Shown here in pieces: positions 56,404 to 64,000 of a stretch of DNA of 64,000 bases (the first letter of the stretch is position 1; every line of letters begins with the position of its first letter). The stretch is from Actinomycetes bacterium (GTDB taxonomy: Bacteria; Actinomycetota; Actinomycetes; Mycobacteriales; Mycobacteriaceae), in assembly GCA_023432405.1 (NCBI GenBank), contig JAEYUQ010000002.1, forward strand, positions 1 to 64,000, read 5' to 3'. The notes beneath the pieces are model-generated. The model was not told where the DNA came from. It saw nothing but the letters and a program-made list of their open reading frames with translations, and did not search any database. A program made the position numbers and the translations under genes.

Positions 56404-56877
56404 CTAATCTACCCCCAGTGGGGGAAGTCCATCGGCTCGCGGAGAAGAGGAGGAAGGTTCCTGCCCCAGAAGGGTATCCTCATTCCCCTCGACAAACTGC
56501 AAGGTTGAGGCCTGCGAGATTGTGTCGTCTTCCAGCTCAATCTGGGGCTCCCCTGTCTCCTCTATCAGAGACTGCGCAGCTGGAGGCTGAAGAGCTTTCT
56601 GCTGTAAAGCCTCTTTCTCACGTAATGCTTCCTCCTTGGCTAGGAGTGCTTCCAAGAGACTATCGACCTGTTCGGGACGATAACCCCGCCAGGCGATTTC
56701 TAGCCGAACGTCCCCGTAACGGTTTTCTTCAATGGCTCTGCGGTTAGCTTCCATGAGGGTATGGGAATCTTCCGCAGGGGGCAAGGTTTCTCCCCGCCCA
56801 AAGACAAGCCCGAATATGATCACCGCAGCGATAACAACAATTGCCAAAACCAGGATAAGCAGGATATATGCGAGCAT
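56404..56877 (-). CDS. Membrane-anchored DivIVA-like protein
   Basis: 157 residues. An N-terminal membrane helix (1-27, AYILLILVLAIVVIAAVIIF), then a DivIVA-like motif WRGYRPEQVDSLLEALLAKEEALREKE near 64-92 (probable coiled coil), and a polar acidic tail. It corresponds by position to a mycobacterial protein near dapE (Rv1209 from memory). It may act in cell-pole or division positioning. Confidence 0.75.
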   Translation of the reverse strand: MLAYILLILVLAIVVIAAVIIFGLVFGRGETLPPAEDSHTLMEANRRAIEENRYGDVRLEIAWRGYRPEQVDSLLEALLAKEEALREKEALQQKALQPPAAQSLIEETGEPQIELEDDTISQASTLQFVEGNEDTLLGQEPSSSSPRADGLPPLGVD

Positions 56878-56934
56878 AAAAGAAACTTCCCTCGAACTGT
56901 TCTGGTAGTAATGCAGCCTTAGCCTAGCAAGCCC

Positions 56935-57684
56935 TTAGGACGTTGGCGTGTGAGACAGGATATGGTTGACTGCTTCAGAAACTGAATCAGTTACCAGGAA
57001 CATATCCAGATCCTGTGGCCCCAACATTCCTTGAGCCCTCAGAGTGTTTTCCATCCACTCCACAAGTGGCCCCCAATGCTCAGTTCCCATAAGCACGATG
57101 GGGTAATTCCTCACCTTCTGGGTTTGCACCATCACCAGGACCTCATAGAGCTCATCGAGAGTTCCAAAGCCGCCTGGAAAGAACACAAAGGCTTGGGAGT
57201 ATTTGAGAAACATCGTTTTACGAGCAAAAAAATAGCGGAAATTCACTCCCAGATCCACATACTCATTCAGGCTTTGCTCATGAGGAAGTTCAATCCCCAA
57301 CCCAATGCTGACTCCCCCTGCCTCATGGGCACCCTTATTTGCCGCTTCCATAATTCCAGGCCCACCCCCGGTAATCACGGCGTAATCATGCCTGGCCACA
57401 TGGCTAGCCACGTCCACAGCCGCCTGATACCACCGCGAGGAGGACGTCAACCGCGCAGAGCCAAACACTGTCACCGCAGACCCTACGGTGGCCAACGCAT
57501 CAAAACCAGTGACAAATTCGCTCTGTATTCTCAGGACCCGCCAGGGATCATCGTGAATCCACTCTGTACTCTGACCGTGAGCAAGGAGACGCTGGTCATA
57601 GGTAGAATCCTGCTGGCCATCGTCTCGTACCAAAAATGGACCACGGAGAATGCGACGTTCTTTCTGTGAATCTGAAGTACTCAT
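56935..57684 (-). CDS. LOG family protein (nucleoside 5'-monophosphate phosphoribohydrolase)
   Basis: 249 residues, start ATG at 57684 with AAGGT upstream (an in-frame GTG directly before it is possible). Lysine decarboxylase-like motifs: GGGPGIMEAANKGAHEAGG near 105-125 and PGGFGTLDELYEVL near 172-185, the LOG signature PGGxGTxxE. Releases a free base from nucleotide 5'-monophosphates; in plants this makes cytokinins, and in M. tuberculosis the homologue Rv1205 does so too. Follows dapE in the same direction. Confidence 0.88.
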   Translation of the reverse strand: MSTSDSQKERRILRGPFLVRDDGQQDSTYDQRLLAHGQSTEWIHDDPWRVLRIQSEFVTGFDALATVGSAVTVFGSARLTSSSRWYQAAVDVASHVARHDYAVITGGGPGIMEAANKGAHEAGGVSIGLGIELPHEQSLNEYVDLGVNFRYFFARKTMFLKYSQAFVFFPGGFGTLDELYEVLVMVQTQKVRNYPIVLMGTEHWGPLVEWMENTLRAQGMLGPQDLDMFLVTDSVSEAVNHILSHTPTS

Positions 57685-57706
57685 CACAGTGACCTTAACC
57701 CGAAAG

Positions 57707-58861
57707 CTATCGCTCGTCTGAACAGGCAGTTAAAAAGCTGCTTAACACCTGCGCCAGCTGGGTAATCTGGCTGACGGGGCACTGCTCATCCTTCTTGTGC
57801 GCATAGGCGGGATCACCAGCGCCCAGATTCACTGCTGGAATTCCCATCTGCGCAAAGCGAGCCACATCAGTCCACCCAAACTTGGGAGAGACACGCCCAC
57901 CCACTGCTGCTACCAACTGGTGAGCAAGAGCGGAATCAAGTCCCGGAGCCGCAGCCTGAGCGACGTCGTCAAGCTCAATGGTGACTGCACCCACGCGCTC
58001 CAGGTCCTCCACGGCAAGCACCTCCCGCAGATGTGCCACAGCGTCCTCAACACTGCGGTGCGGAGCATAACGGAAATTAACAAAGAACCAGGCCTCATCG
58101 GGAATGGTGTTGTTGGCCACACCAGCTTCCATGCGAACGATATTAAGCCCCTCACGGTACTCCAAACCGTCAATGGTGACATTCTGTGGCGTATAGCTGG
58201 CAATGCGATTTATCACGGGCGCCAGTACATGAACAGCATTTCGCCCCAACCAGGCTCGAGCCGAATGGGCCCGTTCCCCATGCCCGATGACTTTCATCCG
58301 AATACTTCCTTGGCACCCAGCCTCAACGACGCCGTTAGAAGGCTCCCCCAGAAGAGCAAAATCACCCTCTAACCACTCAGGATGGTGTTGTTGAAGATGC
58401 CCCAAACCATTGAAATGAGTAGCCACCTCCTCCCCCTCATAGGCAATAAAGGTGAGATCCCGAGTTAGAGCAGGATCTGCGGCCAGAGCTGCAAAAGTGT
58501 GCAGGTACACAGCCAAGCCGGACTTCATATCCACAGCACCGCAACCAAACAACGTGTCAATCCCAGAGGTGTTGTCCGGGCCTGAGGCAGGGACAACACG
58601 ACGACTACTGGGCACATTGTCTGCGATGGGAACAGTGTCACAGTGTCCGGCCAGAATCACGCGAGATCCAAGATGACGGTGGGTTCGCGCGACAATGGTG
58701 TTACCGTGGCGCAACACCTCCACTCCGGCAGACTCCTGCAGAGGTAGCAGTGACTGGTAGATGGCGTCTGCTATGGCCTTTTCGGAATGTGAGGGACTAG
58801 GTATATCCATCAGCGCTTGGGTGAGGGATACAGGATCATCGTTCAGGCGGAGAGTATTCAC
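57707..58861 (-). CDS. dapE: Succinyl-diaminopimelate desuccinylase
   Basis: 384 residues, M20 metallopeptidase family: metal-site AGHCDTVP near 71, GCGAVDMKSGLAVY near 108, and YEGEEVATHFNG near 140 with the catalytic Glu. It hydrolyses N-succinyl-L,L-diaminopimelate. The GTG at 58861 is supported by a minus-strand -10-like TAGTCT (58869-58874) ending 7 nt before it. Divergent from the DapD paralogue. Confidence 0.93.
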   Translation of the reverse strand: MNTLRLNDDPVSLTQALMDIPSPSHSEKAIADAIYQSLLPLQESAGVEVLRHGNTIVARTHRHLGSRVILAGHCDTVPIADNVPSSRRVVPASGPDNTSGIDTLFGCGAVDMKSGLAVYLHTFAALAADPALTRDLTFIAYEGEEVATHFNGLGHLQQHHPEWLEGDFALLGEPSNGVVEAGCQGSIRMKVIGHGERAHSARAWLGRNAVHVLAPVINRIASYTPQNVTIDGLEYREGLNIVRMEAGVANNTIPDEAWFFVNFRYAPHRSVEDAVAHLREVLAVEDLERVGAVTIELDDVAQAAAPGLDSALAHQLVAAVGGRVSPKFGWTDVARFAQMGIPAVNLGAGDPAYAHKKDEQCPVSQITQLAQVLSSFLTACSDER

Positions 58862-58868
58862 GGAACTC

Positions 58869-58887
58869 AGACTACAAAAGTTAGACT
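58869..58887. promoter_or_regulatory. Back-to-back leaderless -10 boxes of dapE and the DapD paralogue
   Basis: Minus-strand TAGTCT (58869-58874) ends 7 nt before the dapE GTG, and plus-strand TAGACT (58882-58887) ends 7 nt before the ATG at 58895. The two boxes are only 7 bp apart, so RNA polymerase on one would block the other. Confidence 0.5.
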
Positions 58888-58894
58888 GCTATGT

Positions 58895-59830
58895 ATGACT
58901 GTGAAGGGTGCTCAAGCAATTGGAATTGCCAGCATTGCTATCGACGGATCCGTTCTGGATGTGTGGTATCCACAGCCCGAGGTCATTACTTCTGGAGACA
59001 TGAAAGAGCTCACTGGCACCCGCAGAATTGGCGCCCATGAGTTGCCACCTAAGCTGTTATCCCTGGTCAAACTCGATCCCGACCGGGGAGTAGAACAGGT
59101 GGGAGTACTGACCACCATTCGAAACTTAGCTGCAGATCCTATTGATACTTACGATATCTATCTGCGGTTGCATCTGCTGAGCCACCGAAAGGTGGCACCC
59201 AATCACCTCAACCTCCACAATGCCATGAATCTCATCAACACGGTGGTGTGGACGAATAAGGGCCCCACCCTGCCCGACAACTTTGAGGCCATTCGCACCT
59301 CCTTGCGCTCCCGCGGTCTCATTCATGTGTACGGCATAGACAAGCTCCCACGCATGGTGGACTATGTGGTTCCCACCGAAATCAACATTGCAGAGGCAGA
59401 ACGTGTACGCCTGGGGGCTTACCTGGCTCCAGGAACTGTTGTGGTTCGGGAAGGCTACGTCTCCTATAACGCTGGAAGTTTGGGTGCTTGCCGTATTGAA
59501 GGTCGCCTCACCTCTGGAGTGACTCTGGGGGAAGGATGCGTGATTGGATTATCTGCTATTTTGCAGGCAGAACCAGGGCACGGATTCGCTGGAGAACGTA
59601 TCCCTATTCACCTGGGTAAAGGGTGCATTCTCGAACCTGCAGCAGGTCTTGTAGGACTAAGTATTGGTAATAACTGCCGTATTGGTTCAGGAGTCTTGCT
59701 GGATAGACACAGCCAGCTTTACGACGCCACAACACACACCACTATTGATGCCACAGAGCTTGAACATCGGTCAGATTGGTCTGTGAGCCATGAAACGGGC
59801 CATGAAATTCCGGTGATTCGCTTCTCCTAA
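58895..59830 (+). CDS. DapD-like tetrahydrodipicolinate N-succinyltransferase paralogue
   Basis: 311 residues from the ATG at 58895 (a longer upstream frame is unsupported). It shares with DapD the segment [12 protein letters not shown] and the catalytic REGYVSYNAGSLG (Glu retained) near 190-200, followed by a left-handed beta-helix part. It lacks the canonical [14 protein letters not shown] and GLYxTAGTKV stretches that the second copy at 61447 has, so it has diverged. The dapE/paralogue/permease/dapD order is known in C. glutamicum (from memory). Activity uncertain. Confidence 0.83.
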   Translation: MTVKGAQAIGIASIAIDGSVLDVWYPQPEVITSGDMKELTGTRRIGAHELPPKLLSLVKLDPDRGVEQVGVLTTIRNLAADPIDTYDIYLRLHLLSHRKVAPNHLNLHNAMNLINTVVWTNKGPTLPDNFEAIRTSLRSRGLIHVYGIDKLPRMVDYVVPTEINIAEAERVRLGAYLAPGTVVVREGYVSYNAGSLGACRIEGRLTSGVTLGEGCVIGLSAILQAEPGHGFAGERIPIHLGKGCILEPAAGLVGLSIGNNCRIGSGVLLDRHSQLYDATTHTTIDATELEHRSDWSVSHETGHEIPVIRFS

Positions 59831-59848
59831 CTGCGCCTAGGATACAAA

Positions 59849-59880
59849 ATGCAGTGAGCTTCAGCGTATGCTCACTGCAT
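59849..59880 (+). promoter_or_regulatory. Inverted repeat containing the permease start codon
   Basis: Perfect 11-bp arms ATGCAGTGAGC (59849-59859) and GCTCACTGCAT (59870-59880) around 10 nt. The ATG begins at 59879, in the right arm. TATGCT (59867-59872), a possible leaderless -10, overlaps it. It may be a regulator site, or a terminator-like hairpin after the upstream gene. Confidence 0.5.
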
Positions 59881-61390
59881 GACCAATAACACGGCCACTG
59901 ATACAACACCAGAGCAGCCTGGGCAGCTCGGTAGAGAACTCAAAACACGACACCTGACCATGATGGGCTTAGGGTCTGCCATTGGCGCCGGACTCTTCCT
60001 AGGAACCGGAGTTGGCATTAAAGCCGCAGGTCCTGTGATTCTTTTGGCCTATCTCATAGCTGGCGTTGCAGTGTTCTTCGTGATGCAAATGCTCGGCGAA
60101 ATGGCAGCCGCTCGTCCCACCTCCGCAGCCTTTGCCTCCTATGCAGAATCCGCATTTGGCTCCTGGGCAGGATTCACGATGGGATGGCTCTACTGGTTCA
60201 TGCTCATCATGGTGTTAGGCACCGAAATGACTGGTGCTGCAGCAATCATGGGTTCCTGGTTCGGGGTTGAACCGTGGATACCAGCATTTGTGTGCATCAT
60301 CTTCTTCGTCATCGTGAACTTTGCCCATGTAGGAAACTTCGGCGCCTTTGAGTTCTGGTTTGCTTTCATCAAAGTAGCCGTCATTGTGGTGTTCATCATC
60401 ATCGGTATTCTGCTTATCTTCGGCCTTTTACCGGGGCACGAGTTCATCGGAGCACAACACTTTAACTCTGTTGGTTTCATGCCCAACGGTTTGTCAGGAT
60501 TTGCAGCGGGCCTTTTAGCAGTGGCATTTTCCTTCGGCGGTATCGAAATTGTCACCATTGCAGCTGCCGAATCTGAAAAGCCGGCCCAGTCCATCAAAGT
60601 AGCGGTGCGTTCTACTCTCTGGCGTATCGCGGTGTTCTACATCGGTTCGGTGCTCATTATCATCTTCCTTCTCCCCTTCGGCGCCATCAATGCCGCCAGT
60701 ACTGCCGCAGAATCCCCCTTCACTGCGGTACTGGATATGGCGGGTATCCCCGGCATTGTCACCGTCATGGAAGTAGTTATTGTCATCGCCTTGCTCTCGG
60801 CCTTCAATGCTCAGATTTTTGCTTCCTCCCGTATGACATACTCTATGGGTTCTGTGGGCTATGCCGGTCCAGCTTCCCGCTGGCTGTCTCGAACAAACAG
60901 CCACGGGGTGCCTCTGAACTCAGTGATTGTCTCAATGGTGTTTGCTTTTGCCTCGGTGGGCTTGCAGTACTGGAACCCTCCAGGACTTCTGGAATTCCTC
61001 CTCAACGCCGTGGGCGGCTGCCTTATTGTTCTGTGGATCATGGTGATTGCCAGCTACCTCAAGTTGCATCCCATTTTGAAGCGCAATGGGGAAATATCCA
61101 CTGTTGAAGTTCGTTTCTTCCCTCTGGTACCCATTGCCACCCTTGTAGCTTTTGTGGCGCTCACTCTCCTCATGCTGACCGACCCCAGCGCCCGCAACCA
61201 AGTGATCTCTGTATCCGTGGTGGTTGTGATCCTGGTTGTCCTCTCCTTTGTGCCTGGAATCCGTACGAAAGGTCGTCACTTTCAAGGCTTCGCGACGATT
61301 CCCTCAGAAAATGCTGTGAAAGGTGGCTCGAATGGAGTTTCTGACCCCTTAGCAGCACAGGTTGAGGCTGAACCAAGGTCTGATCACTAA
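59879..61390 (+). CDS. aroP: Amino acid permease, aromatic type (AroP-like)
   Basis: 503 residues, APC superfamily AAT family, 12 membrane segments. GLGSAIGAGLFLGTG near 31-45, the substrate-binding consensus AFSFGGIEIVTIAAAE near 215, and SSRMTYSMG near 320. It imports amino acids with H+. The aromatic assignment rests on corynebacterial synteny. No Shine-Dalgarno. It starts 48 bp after the DapD paralogue within an inverted repeat. Confidence 0.88.
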   Translation: MTNNTATDTTPEQPGQLGRELKTRHLTMMGLGSAIGAGLFLGTGVGIKAAGPVILLAYLIAGVAVFFVMQMLGEMAAARPTSAAFASYAESAFGSWAGFTMGWLYWFMLIMVLGTEMTGAAAIMGSWFGVEPWIPAFVCIIFFVIVNFAHVGNFGAFEFWFAFIKVAVIVVFIIIGILLIFGLLPGHEFIGAQHFNSVGFMPNGLSGFAAGLLAVAFSFGGIEIVTIAAAESEKPAQSIKVAVRSTLWRIAVFYIGSVLIIIFLLPFGAINAASTAAESPFTAVLDMAGIPGIVTVMEVVIVIALLSAFNAQIFASSRMTYSMGSVGYAGPASRWLSRTNSHGVPLNSVIVSMVFAFASVGLQYWNPPGLLEFLLNAVGGCLIVLWIMVIASYLKLHPILKRNGEISTVEVRFFPLVPIATLVAFVALTLLMLTDPSARNQVISVSVVVVILVVLSFVPGIRTKGRHFQGFATIPSENAVKGGSNGVSDPLAAQVEAEPRSDH

Positions 61391-61433
61391 ACCCCACAAC
61401 GGGGAGTAACTGAACTCCCCCACACCAATGGGG

Positions 61434-61439
61434 TAGTTT
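61434..61439 (+). promoter_or_regulatory. Leaderless-type -10 box of dapD
   Basis: TAGTTT ends 7 nt before the ATG at 61447; no ribosome site between. Confidence 0.45.
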
Positions 61440-61446
61440 CTAGGCT

Positions 61447-62391
61447 ATGACTTCAGCTCTTGCCCGTGGCTTAGCCACAGTGTTGACAGATGGAACGGTT
61501 CTTGATGCCTGGTTTCCCGCACCTGAGTTAACCCAGGACTCTCTCACTGCGGGAACCGACCGTATAGATCCCGCCGAACTTGGCGAAGACATTGCTTCCT
61601 TGGCGGTCAGTGACCAGCTGCGAGGAACTACACGAGTGACCATAGAGACTCGCATCGCTGATGTGGATGAGGCACCCCGTGATACCTACGACGCCTACTT
61701 GCGCCTGCATCTTCTATCTCACCGTTTGGTGCGCCCGAACACTATAAACTTGGACGGTATCTTCGGCGTTCTCAACAACGTGGTGTGGACTAATCAAGGG
61801 CCATGCGAGGTAGACTCTTTCAACTCGATTCGCGCCAAGCTCGCTGCTCGAGGCCCTCTCACCATCATGCTCATTGACAAGTTTCCGCGGATGGTGGATT
61901 ACGTGGTGCCTTCAGGAGTGCGCATTGGGAATGCTGACAGGATTCGCCTTGGTGCGTATCTCTCCCCGGGAACCACTGTCATGCATGAGGGCTTTGTTAA
62001 CTTCAATGCGGGGACTCTTGGAGAGTCCATGATTGAAGGGCGTGTATCCCAGGGCGTCGTTGTGGGGAACGGTTCAGATTTAGGCGGTTCTGCCTCCGTG
62101 ATGGGAACGCTGTCCGGGGGCGGAAAACAGGTGGTGTCCATTGGTGAACGCTGCCTCATCGGAGCCAACGCCGGTATCGGTATTTCCTTGGGCAATGACT
62201 GCGTGGTGGAGGCAGGCCTCTACATCACCGCTGGAACTAAGGTACTCATGGACGGTACCGAGGTGAAAGCTCTGGAGCTTTCCGGTGCTGACAATGTACT
62301 CTTCCGCCGCAACTCTGTGAGCGGTGCTGTTGAAGCTGTGCCGTGGAAATCTGCTCGCGTGCAGCTCAACGCCGATTTACACGCAAACTAA
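61447..62391 (+). CDS. dapD: Tetrahydrodipicolinate N-succinyltransferase
   Basis: Transfers succinate from succinyl-CoA to tetrahydrodipicolinate in diaminopimelate synthesis. 314 residues, actinobacterial DapD with all canonical motifs: [25 protein letters not shown] with catalytic Glu near 181, [15 protein letters not shown] near 215-230, [23 protein letters not shown] and [10 protein letters not shown]. The paralogue and dapE lie upstream. Confidence 0.94.
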   Translation: MTSALARGLATVLTDGTVLDAWFPAPELTQDSLTAGTDRIDPAELGEDIASLAVSDQLRGTTRVTIETRIADVDEAPRDTYDAYLRLHLLSHRLVRPNTINLDGIFGVLNNVVWTNQGPCEVDSFNSIRAKLAARGPLTIMLIDKFPRMVDYVVPSGVRIGNADRIRLGAYLSPGTTVMHEGFVNFNAGTLGESMIEGRVSQGVVVGNGSDLGGSASVMGTLSGGGKQVVSIGERCLIGANAGIGISLGNDCVVEAGLYITAGTKVLMDGTEVKALELSGADNVLFRRNSVSGAVEAVPWKSARVQLNADLHAN

Positions 62392-62447
62392 GCAGAAAAA
62401 CCTGCACCACAGTGCCAGCTCAGGGGTAGTGTTCAGTGCCCACTATG

Positions 62448-62789
62448 TCACCGTGGCAGGTTTTCCCATCTCAAGGTCAGACCTTGGCCTTCTAGTGCCT
62501 CAAAGGCTTGACTTGTTCCCCACTCTATGCCGTCAGCAACATCCTCACCGCCAGAGGTAATGTCCACCGCAACGGTAGTTCCATCCGGCGCCGAGCTCAC
62601 CTCCGTGACTGCCCAGCCGCCTCCGCCTCTGATGCCATTGCTATCTTGAGGTAGCTGAGCAAACCATGCGTCAACACCTCTGCGAGCATGGTCTCCAGAA
62701 ACGGTCAGACGGACCGTCGCAAGGGAACCATCATTGTGAGGCGGCCGTGTCCATAACCAGTCATAGTCCATACGGTAGTGCTGATCCAT
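62448..62789 (-). CDS. Small conserved hypothetical protein
   Basis: 113 residues from the ATG at 62789 (a longer frame starts at 62843). The start is supported by a minus-strand -10-like TAGGCT (62797-62802) 7 nt upstream. Sequence: MDQHYRMDYDWLWTRPPH, then a beta-rich part (TVRLTVSGDHA, WAVTEVSSAPDGTTVAVDIT). No membrane segment, signal or known motif. Same strand as ftsY, which ends 56 bp upstream. Function unknown. Confidence 0.55.
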   Translation of the reverse strand: MDQHYRMDYDWLWTRPPHNDGSLATVRLTVSGDHARRGVDAWFAQLPQDSNGIRGGGGWAVTEVSSAPDGTTVAVDITSGGEDVADGIEWGTSQAFEALEGQGLTLRWENLPR

Positions 62790-62845
62790 AACCCACAGCC
62801 TAGCCCCAAGGAGTGCTTTCTCAGGCGGTGCAGCACAGCACAACT

Positions 62846-64000
62846 CTAGGCCAGAAGGGCGTCGATAAAGCTCTCCACTTCAAAGGGAGCCAAATCATCA
62901 GCGCCCTCGCCCAAGCCCACAAGCTTTACTGGCACCTTCAGTTCCTCCTGCACCTGGAACACAATGCCCCCCTTGGCTGATCCGTCCAGCTTGGTGAGCA
63001 CCACACCAGTGATGTCCACCACGTTCTTGAAGGTGCGCGCCTGAGTAAGTCCGTTTTGGCCTACCGTGGCGTCCAGCACCAGGAGAACCTCATCCACCGA
63101 TGCTTTCTTCTCCACCACACGCTTGATCTTCCCCAGCTGATCCATGAGCCCGACCTCTGTGTGAAGACGTCCAGCGGTATCAATGAGTACAACATCTACG
63201 TTTTCAGCAATACCGCGTGACACTGCATCAAAAGCGACAGCGGCGGGATCTGCTCCTTCTTTTCCTCGAACTGTTGCAGCTCCAACACGCTTGCCCCAGG
63301 CCTCCAGCTGATCGGCAGCAGCCGCACGGAAAGTATCTGCAGCACCAAAGACAACGGAGTGCCCCATTGACACCAGAACGCGCCCAAGCTTGCCGGTGGT
63401 GGTGGTTTTACCCGTTCCATTGACACCCACCATGAGAATTACCGCAGGTTTACCCTCATAGGGCATGGCCTTGATAGAACGATCAAGCTGCGGTTGGCAG
63501 GCTTCAACAAGCACCTCTCGAAGCATTCCTCGGGCCTCTTCTTCACTGGAAACACCCCGTTCTGCCACAATTTCTCGTAGCTTATCCACAACCTTCATGG
63601 TCACTGCTGAACCGAGATCTGCCGAGATGAGGGTGTCCTCAATCTCCTCCCACGCATCCTCATCCAGATCACCGGCAGAGAGCATACCGAGAACGCTCTT
63701 CCCGAACACGTTGTTGGACTTAGCCAGTCGCCCTCTCAGTTTTCCTAAGCGCCCTGCAGCTGGGGCAATCTCATCACGTGGTGTCTCATCTACAACAGTT
63801 GCTGCAGGCGCACCTTCCTCAGTATTCCCGCCCTCAGAGGGGTCACTTTTTGACTCCTGGGATCCTGAATCCTCATGAGGCTGGTCTGTGTGTTCCTCAT
63901 CCGGCACACCGACCTCGTCCTCAGGGGCCTGTACGGCTGGCTCTGAGGTCAGAGTAACTGCATCCGTGCTTTCTTCTGTTTCATCGGCAACGGTATCCTC
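62846..64000 (-). CDS. ftsY: Signal recognition particle receptor FtsY (5' end outside window)
   Basis: SRP receptor GTPase that docks ribosomes translating membrane proteins. Visible: an acidic N-terminal A domain (Glu/Asp/Ala-rich) running past the right window edge without stop, then the NG domain: VGVNGTGKTTTTGKLG (P-loop), DTAGRLHTEVGLMDQL (G3), TKLDGSAKGG (G4) and the C-terminal GEGADDLAPFEVESFIDALL. A GTG at 63907 is not taken as the start, because the acidic frame continues upstream. Confidence 0.95.
   Translation of the reverse strand, partial: EDTVADETEESTDAVTLTSEPAVQAPEDEVGVPDEEHTDQPHEDSGSQESKSDPSEGGNTEEGAPAATVVDETPRDEIAPAAGRLGKLRGRLAKSNNVFGKSVLGMLSAGDLDEDAWEEIEDTLISADLGSAVTMKVVDKLREIVAERGVSSEEEARGMLREVLVEACQPQLDRSIKAMPYEGKPAVILMVGVNGTGKTTTTGKLGRVLVSMGHSVVFGAADTFRAAAADQLEAWGKRVGAATVRGKEGADPAAVAFDAVSRGIAENVDVVLIDTAGRLHTEVGLMDQLGKIKRVVEKKASVDEVLLVLDATVGQNGLTQARTFKNVVDITGVVLTKLDGSAKGGIVFQVQEELKVPVKLVGLGEGADDLAPFEVESFIDALLA

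Noticed and set aside
62397..62464. Inverted repeat AAAACCTGC...GCAGGTTTT as a terminator between dapD and the small gene
   Set aside because: Arms are about 50 nt apart and the right one is inside the coding region; no compact hairpin.

Overview
The window looks like a stretch of a Corynebacterium chromosome, or of a very close relative. Evidence: a fused E1/E2 2-oxoglutarate dehydrogenase (OdhA/Kgd type), an actinobacterial GT4 glycogen synthase divergent from glgC, a sigE-anti-sigma-tatB block next to an Mrp ATPase, argS-lysA, hom-thrB, and two dapD-type genes flanking an aromatic-type amino acid permease next to dapE. From memory this gene order follows Corynebacterium glutamicum closely, with mycobacteria sharing parts of it. 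Base composition looks moderate for an actinobacterium (not counted). No insertion sequence, prophage, CRISPR array or rRNA was seen. The species is not assigned.

Layout. 0.3-5.8 kb: threonine and lysine synthesis with arginyl-tRNA synthetase (argS-lysA, hom-thrB), all leftward. 5.9-11.1 kb: a lactate module, lldP leftward and lutABC rightward from a palindrome-rich 490-bp gap. 11.1-12.4 kb: tRNA-Arg(CCG), a small lipoprotein and a MarR regulator. 12.5-25 kb: SWIM protein with SNF2 helicase, putP, a secreted HNH nuclease, a DEAD-box helicase, an MFS exporter, and conserved membrane or unknown proteins. 25-32.8 kb: a giant fused ABC exporter followed by odhA. 32.9-39 kb: a lipoprotein, an MgtE-like cytosolic-domain protein with a DUF1003 protein, mrp, then tatB-cseE-sigE leftward and a methyltransferase. 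39-43 kb: glgC/glgA and a GH32-fold protein without catalytic residues. 43-47.9 kb: aspA and a large thioester-domain surface protein. 48-55.2 kb: a compact amino-sugar (probably N-acetylgalactosamine) catabolic locus. 55.2-64 kb: methyltransferase, DUF3117, a DivIVA-like protein, a LOG protein, dapE, dapD paralogue, aroP-type permease, dapD, a small unknown gene, and ftsY running off the right edge.

How the parts work together. hom/thrB, lysA and dapD/dapE make threonine, diaminopimelate and lysine. lldP with lutABC imports and oxidises L-lactate to pyruvate, and odhA is a TCA-cycle step. glgC/glgA make glycogen. The 48-55 kb locus encodes every step from a free N-acetylated galactosamine to triose phosphates without a PTS: MFS permease, ROK kinase, deacetylase, AgaS deaminase/isomerase, PfkB kinase and class II aldolase. 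It has its own DeoR regulator and a 57-bp palindrome in the divergent promoter region.

Most distinctive points: the PTS-independent amino-sugar locus with its operator; the GH32-fold protein lacking all three catalytic acids beside glgA; a thioester adhesin without an LPXTG anchor; a single-chain ABC exporter with one degenerate ATP site; and about ten genes, including the back-to-back dapE/dapD-paralogue pair, whose -10 boxes lie 6-8 nt before the start codon, which predicts leaderless mRNAs. All functions are inferred by reading motifs; no database search was run.
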